From Monilinia fructicola (Eukaryota; Ascomycota; Leotiomycetes; Helotiales; Sclerotiniaceae): a DNA stretch of 64,000 bases. The notes beneath the pieces are model-generated. The model saw only the letters and a list, made by a program, of their open reading frames with translations. It was not told the origin of the DNA and did not search any database. Position 1 is the stretch's first letter, and every line of letters starts with the position of its first letter. The stretch lies in assembly GCA_008692225.1 (NCBI GenBank), contig VICG01000015.1:1887001-1951000 (forward strand). Direction: 5' to 3'. Shown piece by piece: positions 1 through 12,793 of the stretch. The position numbers and the translations under genes were made by a program.

Positions 1-2507
1 CCAAGGTATTTCTTTGCCCAGTCTTCAGGAAGACCACCTAGAACTTTGATCAAAGATGCACAGTCCCCACCGTTAAGGTATTCCATCACAAGATAAAGGT
101 AGTCCTTGCTCGAAAAGGTCCAATAGAGCTTAGCGACGAAATCACTCTCACCTTGCCACATCATGATCGCACGTTCGGCCTTGACATTCGTGACTTGGTT
201 CTTGGCAACCATATCAGCTTTCTTGAGTACTTTAATCGCATAGTAATCACCGGTAGACTTCTTCTTTGATAGATAAACACTACCGAATGCCCCTTTGCTG
301 ATTGGTTTGATGATCTCGAAATCTTTAATCGAAGGTGGTACAGCACGTGCCTGTGGAGCACTGACAGAGTTTAGACGAGGTGATGGTGGTGGCCGTGGAT
401 CCGATCCAGCAGCCGAGGACTGACGTCGATGGTGTGACGGAACTAGTGCAGGTGAACTGAACTCACTTCCGGGAAGCATCGGCGATGCGGTTGGAGAAAC
501 AACACCCTCGTGGGCGATTGGCAGGATGCGTGGTTTGGAAATTCGCAATGGGGATGATGGAGGTGGCATCCGAACGGGAGACTCTTGTCTTCGGGGTGAA
601 AGTGCGCCGGTGCCGAGAACCATGCTTCGCCGATTTTGTTGTCGGGAGCTTGCATGTCGACGAAGATCTCCGAATTCTGAAACTGGTGATTCTGTTCTTG
701 GCGGACGCCCCATGACGGATGATGATCTGACACTCCCATCACTTTCCGCCCCAGTATCACTTTCGAAAAAAATAGATTCTCTTCTTGATTCCCTGGCTTG
801 TCCTAGCATACCACTTAAAGCACCTTGGTGTGACCGGGGTGTCGGGCACTCCTTTGGATTTGGACTACTGGATCTGGTCGAGGAAATGGCGACAGATGAC
901 AAACGGCGTTCTTCATGTCCCAGACCCGTACCAAGTTCGGCAGATTGAAGTGCCACGGCAAGCGATGAAGGTCCATCGAAAGAACCAGTGAAGAATCCCT
1001 CATCATTGGCTGGAATGGTTTCCTCAGGTTCTTCGGTCGAATCACTAAACTGACCTGTTGCGAGTCGAGCAGCTTTGTTGATAGCCTCATCGATACAATC
1101 TTGTACGATGGCCGAAAATTCCATCCGAATGCGTTCCGAGTATTCAATTATTCTACGATGACGGATGACGGCATCAATCTTTGCACGAGCAACGGCTTCG
1201 CTATCTGCACATAACATTGCTAAACCCTCTTGATCAGCCGCGTTAATATTTGGTGATTGCCATTGCATAACTTGGGATATGCGAGATTCCGATTGAGGTG
1301 ACTGCGTACGAAATTCTCCAGGGGCTTGCGGAGATGGCTCTTTGATGGCAGGTGTGCTGATTTCCATGGCGGTATCGCAAAGATCAACTAATAGTTCAAC
1401 AATTCGAGCATGCGGCCGCTTTTGGGCAAATGATCGTTCTCTCGTATGACCGTTTCTTGTTGTAGACCTTGATCGCGACCTACCTGACGAGGGCGTTCCA
1501 GGAGACGCTGTACCGGAAGAAGCGGTTGAGTTGGATCTAATGGGCAATCCTTTGTATTCCGCTTGGGGTGGAGCTGACATGGTCGGTTCTTTAGAATTCA
1601 AGTGAGCTTCAAAAGCTTCCAAGGCATCCAAAACTCTAACAATAGCATGACGATGTTCCGTCAAATTATCCTGACACATTTGTACTTCCATCTCAGCTTT
1701 ATGCTCTTGAAGACATAATTCTGTATGTTTTTCGAACCACCAAGGAGGAATTTGACGTTCGCAGATCCGGCAAAGTAATGGTAATGGAGGGGCATGATTT
1801 CCGGGATCTTCGAGACCACGTTCGGCAACGGTAGTAAGGTAACTGGCAAGAATTTGTGCTCCTGATCCGAGAGAATCGACTATGATCGGGGCGAGATCGA
1901 TTTGAATTTCTCGTGGGGCGATCCAAGGTCTGATCATCCACATTGTCTGTATGAAATTAGTTGGCGATTTTTAATCACAAAGAGCCATGAAACCTACATG
2001 ACTACCCGATTCGGATCCTCGATCATGTACCATGATACCTTGTCCTTCTAGATCAATTGTAGCAGGTTCCGGTTGGGATATGGCGGCCATCCCTTCGCCT
2101 TCGCCTTCCTTGACATCTTCCAAACTTTCCAGTGGTAATAATCGTGAGGCCGGACCCAACTGAATGGTGAATCGTATAATATAACTGCGAGAATCATCTT
2201 TCTTCATTTCCTCCACAGTATCTTTAAATACGTTCTTGTCATCGTGCCCAATCAAGAGATCCGCGATTGGTTTGCCTTGAACAGAATCCAATGTTGTCCC
2301 GATAACATCCAACCACGAGGGGCTGACCCAGTTTATCTTACCCTCCATACTCAAATCCATAATGACATTCAGAGTTTCCTCTGCTGCCTGTCTTAGATCT
2401 TCCCTTTCTTCTCGAATATCCGCACTCAGTGATCGTTCCATCAAACCCGCCTCTGCGCGCAAATGCGACACAGCAGGTGGTGCCAACATTGATTGACCTC
2501 CCTCCAT
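1..2507 (-). CDS. RIM15: Rim15-type PAS/zinc-finger serine-threonine kinase (5' part; 3' end beyond window)
   Basis: Two exons are visible: 2507-1998 and 1946 running off the left edge; the intron 1997-1947 has GTAGGT/ACAG ends and both exons are in phase 0. The window covers about 818 residues. In order there is a PAS-like domain (about residues 35-150), a zinc-finger-like CRIC...HTELC segment (Cys229, Cys232, His244, Cys248), a long Ser-rich linker, and the start of an AGC-type kinase domain with the glycine loop ISKGAFGSVY near 719-728, the ATP-binding lysine in YYAIKVLKK near 742 and the hinge motif VMEYLNGGD. PAS, zinc finger and kinase in this order are the known Rim15 layout. In yeast Rim15 acts below TOR and PKA and phosphorylates endosulfine proteins to set up quiescence. 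The ATG at 2507 is chosen because an in-frame TAA lies seven codons upstream. The 1.9-kb second exon has no stop, unlike several genes further right. Confidence 0.93.
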
Positions 2508-2954
2508 CTTGTCTCTCTGTCTATCTTATCAAATGAGATTCCTAAGAATCAAACCTTTGCGTCAACATCGACTTTTGGTATGTTGCCCGAGACTCTTCAA
2601 CCAATTCATAAATGTTGTCGGCGTTTTTGTTGCTTGTGGTTGATTGTTGTCGTGGCTTCGCAATCTTTGAATCGTGGGGGAGGGGACAGGATGGGGTCGA
2701 AAAGAGTCGAGTTGATGGCGAGGAATGAACCTAGCTAGCAAGAAATATAGAAAGAAGACATCATAATACTTGATATTGATGTCTCTTTTTTCAAGGTAAA
2801 AGAAGAATGATTTGAAGAGGACTTGATGAAAGTCGTGGGGAGGTAAGTAAGCAGGTAAGTAGGTAGGTATCTGGGGGACACTTTGTATTGGTGGTTGTTG
2901 AAGGAACAAAATTGACTGGTGTGTCTTGTCGATACTAGCAGTTATAAATTAAGA

Positions 2955-2982
2955 CGGCAGAACTATTCCGGCAGAACTATTC
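2955..2982. repeat. Perfect 14-bp tandem duplication upstream of Rim15
   Basis: The unit CGGCAGAACTATTC occurs twice without mismatch, about 450 bp upstream of the Rim15 start codon. It contains a CGG triplet and, at the junction, CCGG. It could be a duplicated regulator site or simply a replication slip. Confidence 0.8.
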
Positions 2983-3293
2983 CGTTCGAAGTGGGTTGAG
3001 TGTAAGATATGGAGAGAGAGTGTATGGAGAGTTGTAATTATGGAGTCGGTGGAGTACGGGAGAAGAGAAGGTAGAAGGTAGAAGGAAGAGAATCGAGAGT
3101 TGTACAATAAAGGAATAATAAGTAGTAAACAGAAAATAGTAAATCAAAGGAATAGGAATAAATAAATAGAAAGTAAAAAGTGGAAAGTAGAAAGTAGAAA
3201 GTGAGATCAAATAAGAAGTAACAACAAATTGTTGATGAATTATAAATAATAAATGATTATGTACTCAGAATGAATATTTGAGTAGGGAGGTCA

Positions 3294-3331
3294 ATGGATG
3301 GATGGATGGATGGATTGATGGATTGATTGAT
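3294..3331. repeat. (GGAT)n microsatellite
   Basis: Tandem GGAT units grading into GGATT/GATT units on the + strand. Confidence 0.9.
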
Positions 3332-3422
3332 TGCTTGAGGTATGAATTGCTTGATTCCCTTTTTATTCTTATCTTCGTCACCAAGAGGTTTTGATTCATT
3401 TGGATTGAATCATGAAAGAAGT

Positions 3423-3462
3423 GAAGGTTTGAAGGTTTGAAGGTTTGAAGGTTTGAAGGTTT
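3423..3462. repeat. Octamer tandem repeat (GAAGGTTT)5
   Basis: Five perfect copies of GAAGGTTT, followed by degenerate GGATGTTT and GAATGTTT copies up to about 3490. Confidence 0.9.
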
Positions 3463-4010
3463 GGATGTTTGAATGTTTGAATGTATGAATATGTGAATAT
3501 ATGGAGACAATACACGGGTCTGCTTAGATTTATCAATCCTATCGAATGGACGGTATAGGAGAATGACTTGATTGATAATTGATAGATGATGGATGATGGA
3601 TGATAATGATTATGATGAGAAATGATTGGAACAGCAATTCAATTGATGAGGTGACTAAGGTCTACTTGATATAGGAATATGAAGTTATCGTGATACAAGA
3701 AAAAGAATTGTGGTCAGGACTGAGTGAACATATTAACATCTTGCACCTGGCATGCTTCAACGTTTCTTATTTATATTATATTCCTTTAATTTTCATTTTC
3801 TCTTCGTAAGAGATTTTAGTGTTTTATTTATCATGTTGATGTCCACGGGTGAACTAGCAAGTTCCAAGGTTGATTGATTTATCAAGTGAGTTGATTGTTT
3901 TGATTGATATTATAGTGTAGGTGGTAGGTAGTAGGTAGTAGTATATACTAACGTAACTGGGTTTTAGCTGGCTTTAACAAATTGAAGTAGATTTTTGACT
4001 AGATTATTAA

Positions 4011-4096
4011 ATGATTTAGAATGATTTAGATGATTTAGATGATTTAGATGATTTAGATGATTTAGATGATTTAGATGATTTAGATGATTTAGATTT
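4011..4096. repeat. Nonamer tandem repeat (GATTTAGAT)n
   Basis: About nine near-perfect tandem copies of a 9-bp unit within non-coding DNA. Confidence 0.9.
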
Positions 4097-4458
4097 AAAA
4101 CGACCTTTGGATTCAATGAATTTAATTGAATTCAACTAATTTCAACAGATTTAAACAGATTTGAACTGATTTTAATTAATTTCAACTGATTGTACTGATT
4201 TCTCTTAAACTCAACCCATTGAATTTAACTCAACTGATTTAGTCTCAATAAATTACTATTTTGAATCTGTCGCCATAATCATGTGATGTGCTAGGCTCTG
4301 CGCTAACGCCTCGGTATTCTATATACTATAGTTATTGTTTTATAATCATTTACATAGGTATCCTTAGAGCAATAATAACGTATTAAAATCATACTATTAT
4401 TATCTTTCATATTATACTAGAGTAATACTAATAGAGGTTGTAATATATTAGTACTAGT

Positions 4459-4491
4459 AGAGAGAGAGAGAGATATATATATATATATATA
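4459..4491. repeat. Compound (AG)n(AT)n microsatellite
   Basis: An AG run passes directly into an AT run in very AT-rich DNA. Confidence 0.9.
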
Positions 4492-4616
4492 AATTAATTA
4501 ATATTTAAAAGAATATATAAATTAAGATTGAATATTTTTACTTTATTTATTTAAAGGGAGAGAAAGAAATTATTAATATATTTAATATATTTATATATTT
4601 ATATATTTATATATTT

Positions 4617-4668
<52 letters not shown>
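4617..4668. repeat. (GATA)n microsatellite
   Basis: About twelve to thirteen perfect tetranucleotide units, preceded by ATATTT repeats. Confidence 0.95.
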
Positions 4669-7405
4669 GTACTAGTAACGAATTATAAATAAATAATTAA
4701 GTAATATTAATATTAAAAAAATTATCTTTCTTTGATATCTATATCTAGATAAGAATAGTACATAAGTAGATTTTATAAATCAAACTCTTTAGAATAAATA
4801 CTCATTTACTTATAGTTACTATTTAAATACTATTAAAAACCTAAAAAGCCTCTAGCTCTTTAATACATTCTCTCTTTCATCTTTAATCCCATCTAAACAT
4901 TCATTCACTGTTTCACGCATTCCTCCATCCATTTATTATACAAAACTAGAATCTTTAATAAGTATAATCCTACCAAATGAATCAATAGACCACTTCATCA
5001 TCAAACTAATGTATGAAAACAAATCCATGGATAGACATACTTAATTTATCTCAACTTAGGAAAAACCTTTAGTTACATATGATTAATTACATATATCACT
5101 TAATTAGTATAGTATACATACTTCATACATATTACACACTCTACATCCACACATCCACACATCCACATATATATACAACACCGTACATGTAGTTCACACA
5201 TAGAAATGTATATACACATACATACCATGTATGCTACATGCTGCATACATATACATGCATACATACAGATCAGTAATATAAAATCATACCTTCAAAAAAA
5301 GACCATCTAGATTTATTTACCCCCTCATTCTTAAATTACAGTTTCTTTCCGTTCTTCTTGATGTCATGGTATATTAGAACTATATTTTATCATAGCAACA
5401 ATAAGGTTGATGTTTATTATTAGTTCTCATTCATATAAAGATGATTATTCTATCTACTAGTCCTCCCCCTACTCCCATTAGCCTTCCACTACACACACGT
5501 CTGGTGCTCTCACCATCATAACCCATTTCCTTCCTTTCCCCTCTTTCATCATAGCAGCCGTTCAGCTAATCTTATCATCTTACGCAATAGGGCCTGGTTC
5601 CATATTACATCTATTCGTAGTGGACATCTATATTCTGGCATTCTCATATATATATATATGTATGTATGTGCTCTTCTACGCCCAGAACTTTTATAGTTGG
5701 AACTTCTGCATAATCAGATAACGACAATGATTCATTTATCAGTCTATTGAATACATGAGTCTAGCTACCACCAAGGAAGCAAAAAGCATAAGTATACAAA
5801 GCAGAAGAATATACTTGTAGTCCTACCCCTTCATCATCATAACCGAAAATAATCCCCACATAAGCCAAACCACAATCACAACCACAGTACAACCACAGTG
5901 CAACACAATACAACCACAACCCTTCTCTCATTTCCGATCTCACTCTATATATTCATAACCTCATCTATACAACCATAATCATATAATCACATACATGTAA
6001 CCATACAATCCTCAATACACCCCAAAACAGAAATAAGCCCAATTCAATTAATTCCAATCAATTCCAACCAATTCTGATCCCCCACCCAAACTCTTACACC
6101 TCATACCTCGCACCACCCACAACCCCTCATCCCTTATTCATCATCTGCAATCCTGCATCGCATACACATATCTGCATACCACACACCATAAACCACAAAC
6201 CGTAAAACCGTTATACCACATATCATAAGCCGACAACGAATCAGCCATTCACCCCTCCCATAAGTTGTACAGTTCATCGGCCTTCTCCGTTGGTTTTCTT
6301 CCAGAACTCTTGGAAGTTACGGAGTATGGTATGCGTGGTATGGTAGGTATAGTGTAGTGTGTGTGTGGTGTGGTGTGGTGAAATGAAACGAGACGAGAAA
6401 TGATAAGGTTAAATAAGGTGGTGAGGATTACATAAATGTGGATGTATGTAAGTGTAGGTATCACCCAGATTTATTACAACAATACTTATTTCGACGTACG
6501 AATACAATATACTAGGTAAGATTGAAAATATCAAAACATTCAACTACCTATCTAACTGTATATATATCCATCCACATCTCTCTTCAATCATGCATATCCC
6601 TTCCCACAACCACTCCTTTCCCCAAAGCAAACAAAATCCCATCACCCTACACACCTTCTTACCATCTACTTAATCCATCTACTATACGACTCCGCCTTTA
6701 TCTTTATCCACAACTATAACCACACTTCCTTCAATCGAATCTAACTCTCAACCAACTCTCCACCCCTCACACAGTACCACCAAAACATCACCCAAGCCTC
6801 CACCAACCCTCTATCTACAACCTCAAAATATCCTCAGTACACCACCATACTATATTACCAAGACCAAAGCTAATGCACCAAGGCAAGCCTTGATCACCAT
6901 CTTAAACACGAAGTATACGCTTAAATATGAAGTATGCGATTCTTACGATATTTACGTTGTTTACGATAGATTATACGATATACGAGTTTTAGCAATCGTT
7001 CTAGTAGTGTTATAGCAAGAGCAACCTCTCCTCACAACCTACCTTGAACCCCTCTTTTCTAATTCTTTAGCCGTTCAATCCTCAGATCATATAAGTACAG
7101 CTTTTAGAATCCAAATCTCAAGCAAATCAAGCTACCAAATCAATATACTACAGTAATCGAGAGAGAATGTAATCTCCATTACCTCTACTAAACAATCCAT
7201 CCAACCCTCGAAATCCAACAATAGAATTCAACCTCGACTTTATCAAAGACCAATTAATCAATTAACCTTACCAAGCTAATTACCATGTACATAATTGATT
7301 ATACAACCTACAGCGAACCATCATCCCATGACCCAGATAAACGAGCTGGGTGCTCTCTAGATCCCAAAATTCTAACAAAACTAATTATTGCGTATCAATA
7401 CTGCA

Positions 7406-7456
7406 CCATACATACCATACCATACTATACCATACTATACCATACTATACTATACT
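7406..7456. repeat. CATAC/CATACTATAC tandem repeat
   Basis: Tandem pentamer and decamer units with little drift. Confidence 0.85.
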
Positions 7457-10400
7457 ACAGTACAGCATACCACATCAATACATAAACCCAAGCAACTAGT
7501 ACAAACTCGAGATACTTCTATTCCACCTATAACCTAACCCCCTCGCTTCCTCGCTCGCTACAGTATATCTGAGATCCATCTTCACTATCGATGTCTCGGT
7601 ATCTAAGGTTGGCACCCAGTAGCTTTCCATAACCCATTTATCTATCCATTCATCCATCTACATATATACCTACTGTTTGTTTATAATCGATGTAAGCCAT
7701 CCATCAGTAGAAGAACTCTATGGATCTAATATGACTGGACTGGATTGGACTGGATTTACTATAAGGTTGTTGTAGTTTAATAGATTACTGTGTATGGATT
7801 CTTATCAAGAGCATCACCAGCATCGTCATCATCACTAACGGTTATTGACCTAACTCAAGCCGAGAATTAAGGTTAAGAGTTTGGGGCTAAGAAGGACGGG
7901 AAATATTGAGCTAGTGCGTGCTGTATGTATAGTGTATAGTGTATAGTGCATACTGTAGTGCATAGTGCCCTTTAGAGTGTATGATAGATAGATATAGTTT
8001 GGTCTGGGCGGGACATCGGGTTGTGATGTGGTGTTGTGATGTAATATCACCCACCAGGCCAATGGTAGAATGAGAATCCATCTCACAATACCATCGATAA
8101 TAAAGTACAGATAGTAGAGATAGAGATCCCAAGTTTGTGGGTTGAGAGGAGAAGGAAGGGGTTCGAGGTTGATATCTATGTTTTATCTCTCTCTTCGTTT
8201 CATCAATCGGTTGGCTGGCATTTTTACCATTCTCGTCATCCTTGCCATTTTTACTTTTAATGTGGGATCTTATTACTGTATCATTGTGTTTATCTACATG
8301 CATCTATGGTACGGTACTTTCCTCGCTAACCCTACAGGCTACAGCTACAGCTACAGCTACAGCTATTGTTAGTGCTAGTGCTAATACCAACACAAATCAA
8401 TCCTATCCCCATCCCTCTCAGGATATTCCTCTCTTCTCTCTTCTTCAAAATGACAAAACCATCCCCCAAACCCCAAGCCAATCCCCCAACTCAAACTTCA
8501 CAAACCGAATCCCCCAGCCGGTAAATGACTCAATCCCGCAATAAAACTAGTGGAAGGCGGCACACCGCAGTGTGGGGTAATGGGTCTCGTGGTTCGATAT
8601 GAGATCGGCGCGGTGATCTTTGGTGCTGGTAGGTTAGGTGTCTGATGCTTGGGTGTACCGACCGTCAGTGGAATTTCTGATTGATCACGTGCGTCGGCAG
8701 GAATTGTATGTGTGGTGTGAGGCTTGAGTTTAGGGCGGTGGTGGTGTGTGGATGTTGATGTGACGGGGTTGATCTTGGTGCTGATCTGTTGTGTGTGGTG
8801 TATGTCGTGTGGTGGAAGAGGGGTCTAGGTAACCGGATTTACCCATTTATCTATGTGCTTACCTCCTCATGGAAGATTTCGTCTCGGTGGAACGAACAGT
8901 TTGATGGGACGGCATGTAATGTATACCCAATATGTCTTGGATGTTTCCAAACCGATTCTCACAGCATAGAAGTGGCCTTAAAGGTATGAGACAGAGATCC
9001 TCTCTTCGTCTAACCCTCTTGTTCATGCCATTTTTCCCCGGGGAAATCTTTGAATTAGGGGTTTGGATGAATTTTGTGCAACAACTTACCTTCCTTCCAT
9101 CTTCCCCTAAATTCCAAATTTGAATCATCGGTATACATACAAAAATCTATCATCTCCATCTGATCATGATTTTACAAATAGGATAGTCGATAATCTTCGG
9201 ATGCTCATCAACCTTACACAATACCCTTACTTACATACAGTTTAGTATATGAAATACACACCCCTAAGGAACATCCACCAGATCCTTCCCCAAAGATACA
9301 CATCAAGAGTAAAACCAAATACCACAGACCACAGATCCCCAAAGCAGTTCAATAAGCAGGATAATATTCGTTTGAATCACTTTTTCCCCAGATCTTCGAC
9401 AATAGTCTGCGATATGTATGATAGATATGTGCAGATCTTTCTGTTTGTGGGTCCTACCGAGATGGTTGGGAATGGTGTTTGATTTCTCATGTCACTTTCC
9501 TTGTTGCTTTCTTTTTCCCCTTTGATTGGTTTGACTGTGTGTATGAATACACAGTGGGATTTTCCAAGAATCTGTTTCATCTTTTGGTCTTGTGCGCTGA
9601 GGTGAGGATCAGGATGTGCGGAACTGGGAATTTGTGTTAGGTTTGGTTTCGGGTAGGATAGTTCCAAGGTGATTGATTGATGGTGGGTAATAGATTTGAG
9701 TTTCAGTTTGAGTTTGGAAGTAAGTTTCTGGTGGGTTTGTCTTGGAGGGATAGGGATATAGGAAGAGGAAGAGGAAGAGGAAGAGGGATATAAATGAGGA
9801 TATCGATAGGATATGGCAGAGTTGCTCACTTCCATATCAACTATGAGTATGGTTATATGGTGGTTAGATAGTTTGTGTTATGCTGCACAATGAATCGAGA
9901 AACTTATGGTTGGTTACCTATATAATGTACAATGTCTTACACGTTTTCCAAAAAATGACTTATACATCTTCTTATACGTATACCTTAGTCATAAATATCT
10001 TTGAATATGATATTTCATCAAAATCTCTTATAGTAGAATTGTGAATCGATAATATTGGAAAGTGTTATCATATCAAGGTCCACCAATCTAGTCGATTGAT
10101 TGAAATTGTACGAGTCGAATATTCGGAAGTTAGTTATGAGATGTTAGTCTGATATCTTAGTGATATTGAGATACTGAGTCTAAGATGTGATTTAGATTCA
10201 AATGATAAAAGGCCAGCTTGATATTGCGAGGTGAATAATAGGAGAGTAATAGAAGAAGAATGGTTGTCGCCTGAGTTTCAACCAAAGTGACTTGTATTCA
10301 TTCCTTTATGCCCGAAATCATATAGCCGGCGTGGCAGCATTCATTGATTTTTGGAAACGGAATTGATCGCAGATTTATTTCATTCATCTATCTGTCCATC

Positions 10401-10645
10401 CATTCCCACTCCCACTCCCACCCTTCACTCTCTTCTGCTGCCCATCCACGCAAACCCGACACCCCCTCCCCATCAGTAAGACACCGATGGTCCCCGTCTC
10501 CCTGTTGTCCTCTGTTATCACTCTTTCCAATAAAACCAGCAGCTTACACTGCCGGTATTACTGAAAGTGAATCAGAGGAGGAAGACAGGGACCATATAGG
10601 TGTCTTTCCAATGCGTCAACCTCAACCCCGCCCAGTTGACGCTCA

Positions 10646-11078
10646 AGATCCTGACCGAGAGGATCAGGATCTCTAACAGTTTACTGTCATGCCTAGGACC
10701 GCCGTCAATTTATTGCCCGGTGATGCGGTGAGTGCACCTCCGCACAGGAAATATGATCGGCGCAGAGGTGGAGAGGTGGAGAGGTGGAGAGTCTCAAGAA
10801 GAGTCTCCATCCCGAGGAGAAGAGAGCATTGGAATAGGCCAGCATCATCTCAAATACCCAGCGACTTGGCGACTAATTTATCGAATATATGGTCTTGGCT
10901 CCGTGGAGAGGGGTACGACCACAGAGCTCAAGATTGGATGGATGGATAAGAGTTGGAGGATCATCTTAATGATCTTTGACGACGCCAACCATCCTACGTT
11001 CCATCCAATCTTGAGCTCTGCGATGCAGAGCGGTTATCGATAACCTCTGCTCTAGCCTTTTACTGTCATGCTTAGGAC
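10646..11078. repeat. Structured element: two hairpins each followed by a near-identical 20-mer, plus a 21-bp inverted repeat
   Basis: Hairpin 1 is AGATCCTGA/TCAGGATCT (10646-10654 with 10664-10672). Seven bases later comes TTTACTGTCATGCCTAGGAC (10680-10699). Hairpin 2 is GCAGAG/CTCTGC (11025-11030 with 11045-11050) around the palindrome GTTATCGATAAC. Eight bases later comes TTTACTGTCATGCTTAGGAC (11059-11078), one mismatch from the first copy. Between them a perfect 21-bp inverted repeat pairs 10922-10942 with 11000-11020. The arrangement suggests a small non-autonomous element or a structured transcript. No coding link is seen. Confidence 0.6.
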
Positions 11079-12502
11079 TGTGGCGGGATGGAAGGGGTGG
11101 GAATACTCTAATATTGACGCCAGGTGAGAGAAAGGTGGTAAAAGAAGCGGCGCTCTGGTTTTTGATGGGTGATGGAATTGTGAGTTGATTCTTTGGGCCG
11201 TGAGTTGGACTATACAATTGAACACCTCCTCCGAAGCCGTGGAGGTACTCGAAAGAGCAAGGATGGCCGATCAGATCAAGTGAAAAGATCTTGACGAGCT
11301 GCAGATTTAGTTTAGTAAATATACTAGGTTAGAGATAGTGAGTCCACTTACTCAACAGAAACTCACGAGAATATGGATGAACTTGACTTGTCCGAGGAAG
11401 GGTTTGATACAATACAAGTGTATAATGATCACAAATGGTTTTTCCTGACCCAGAAAACAGCCGAAAGTGTATGGTGAGTATCGTACCAGACTTCAAACCA
11501 TACTTGAGGAAGCAGGGGAAATAGAATGAGACACGCTTTCGGTAGACCTCCATCAGTTGCTGCTCTATAAGAAAGTTAGAATAAGTTCACATGAATATTC
11601 ACACCTTTTGGATTGAGTGATAGAATGGAAAGATGAATGCTCAAGAGCGAGTGTAACGGTGGGAAATGAAACCCTGCTCGGAAATTGAACGATCGTTGAG
11701 AAAGTTCTGTGTTCCATCTCAAAGGAACTCAATGCAAGGAATGTGTGGATGGAACAGAAACTTACCTTGTATTGGACCCAGGCCAGTGCACACAACCACC
11801 ATGCATTGAGAAGTTGATGCGTAGTGATGGGGTATTCGAATGGTGAGATCAAACCAGTTGGCTATCTGATATCAACATGTATTAGTGGAACTTCCTTGTT
11901 GGAAGGGGCTGGATCTGAAAACATAAAGGAAGAGTATGGAGGAGAAGCTCAATTTACCTGTTTTCTTTTGATGGCAGTTGGGAAGAAGATATTGAGGAAG
12001 ATATGTTTCTTTGGATACTGATTGGCTATCTCCAGAAGAAATACAACTATCTTCTTTCTCAACATCTTCTTCCCCAGAGAGCTTGTCAAGATGGTGAACA
12101 AAACAAGTTGAAGTGTTGAGAAGGAAAGTTGAAAGAAGACGACAAAGATGGAGAATAATAACCTCTTTTCAAACAACGCCACGTCACAGTCTAGTTCAGA
12201 TATCTGACCAAGTAATCTTAATTTTTACCATCTGATATCTTAATTTCAAGTCCTCATTTCCGGTTTCCAAGTTTCTCTTCGGCCTCGGACTAGAAGCCTC
12301 GGCCTCCTAGATCTCATTGGAAGTGAATCTATCATCTGAAAGTCATCCCATATGAAGACTTTGGTAATGAGAAATTCGGCCTTCGGCTTCTAATAATCTT
12401 GATTTGTGAACCGGAAAGTCCCGATGCTTTGGTAAATAAACGACAAAATCCTGCTCTGCTTTGTTATTGTCAATATCAAATACTGTCCCTTTTGACGTTT
12501 CG

Positions 12503-12558
12503 TTTCCTTTCCTTTCCTTCCCTTCCCTTCCCTTTCCTTCCCTTCCCTTTCCTTTTTC
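12503..12558. repeat. Pyrimidine tract (CCTTT/CCCTT)n
   Basis: Uninterrupted C/T tract of about 55 nt made of CCTTT and CCCTT units. Confidence 0.9.
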
Positions 12559-12744
12559 ATCTTCTCATAATCTTGTTTTGAGATCTCACAATCTATCTCA
12601 ATAATGCACCTCGACCATCAAGAAATCCCTTAAAAACACTGCCAGTAAACAGGCATCTGGGAGGGAGTCTCTCTTGGGTTCTTGTAAGTTATTTCCCTTA
12701 CTTCAGATAATTAATATCCTATTGATTCCACTTGAGAAATGTAT

Positions 12745-12793
12745 CTTGGTTGTTGAATTCGATCTCATACTGTAACATCAGAATTCAACCAAG
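12745..12793. repeat. Imperfect inverted repeat
   Basis: The arm at 12745-12760 pairs with 12781-12793 (GAATTCAACCAAG) over 13 bp with one 3-nt bulge in the left arm. Confidence 0.6.

Larger units (their letters stand above)
2508..10339. other. Gene-poor intergenic stretch upstream of Rim15
   Basis: About 7.8 kb with no reading frame that looks coding. Frames present have the biased composition of simple repeats (runs of Ser, His, Tyr, Ile). The + strand is G/A-rich with little C from about 2.9 to 3.7 kb. It is very AT-rich around 4.3-4.8 kb, then C/A/T-rich with little G from about 4.9 to 7.6 kb, and turns G-rich again near 8.0-9.8 kb. Pyrimidine-rich sense strands are common in fungal promoters and leaders, so the first part may be a long Rim15 promoter or leader; the rest is unexplained. 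Confidence 0.6.

Noticed and set aside
9377..9835. 152-codon minus-strand frame
   Set aside because: Its Ser, Pro, Lys and Leu runs come from CTTCTC-like and AAACTC-like repeats; no fold, homology or splice context.
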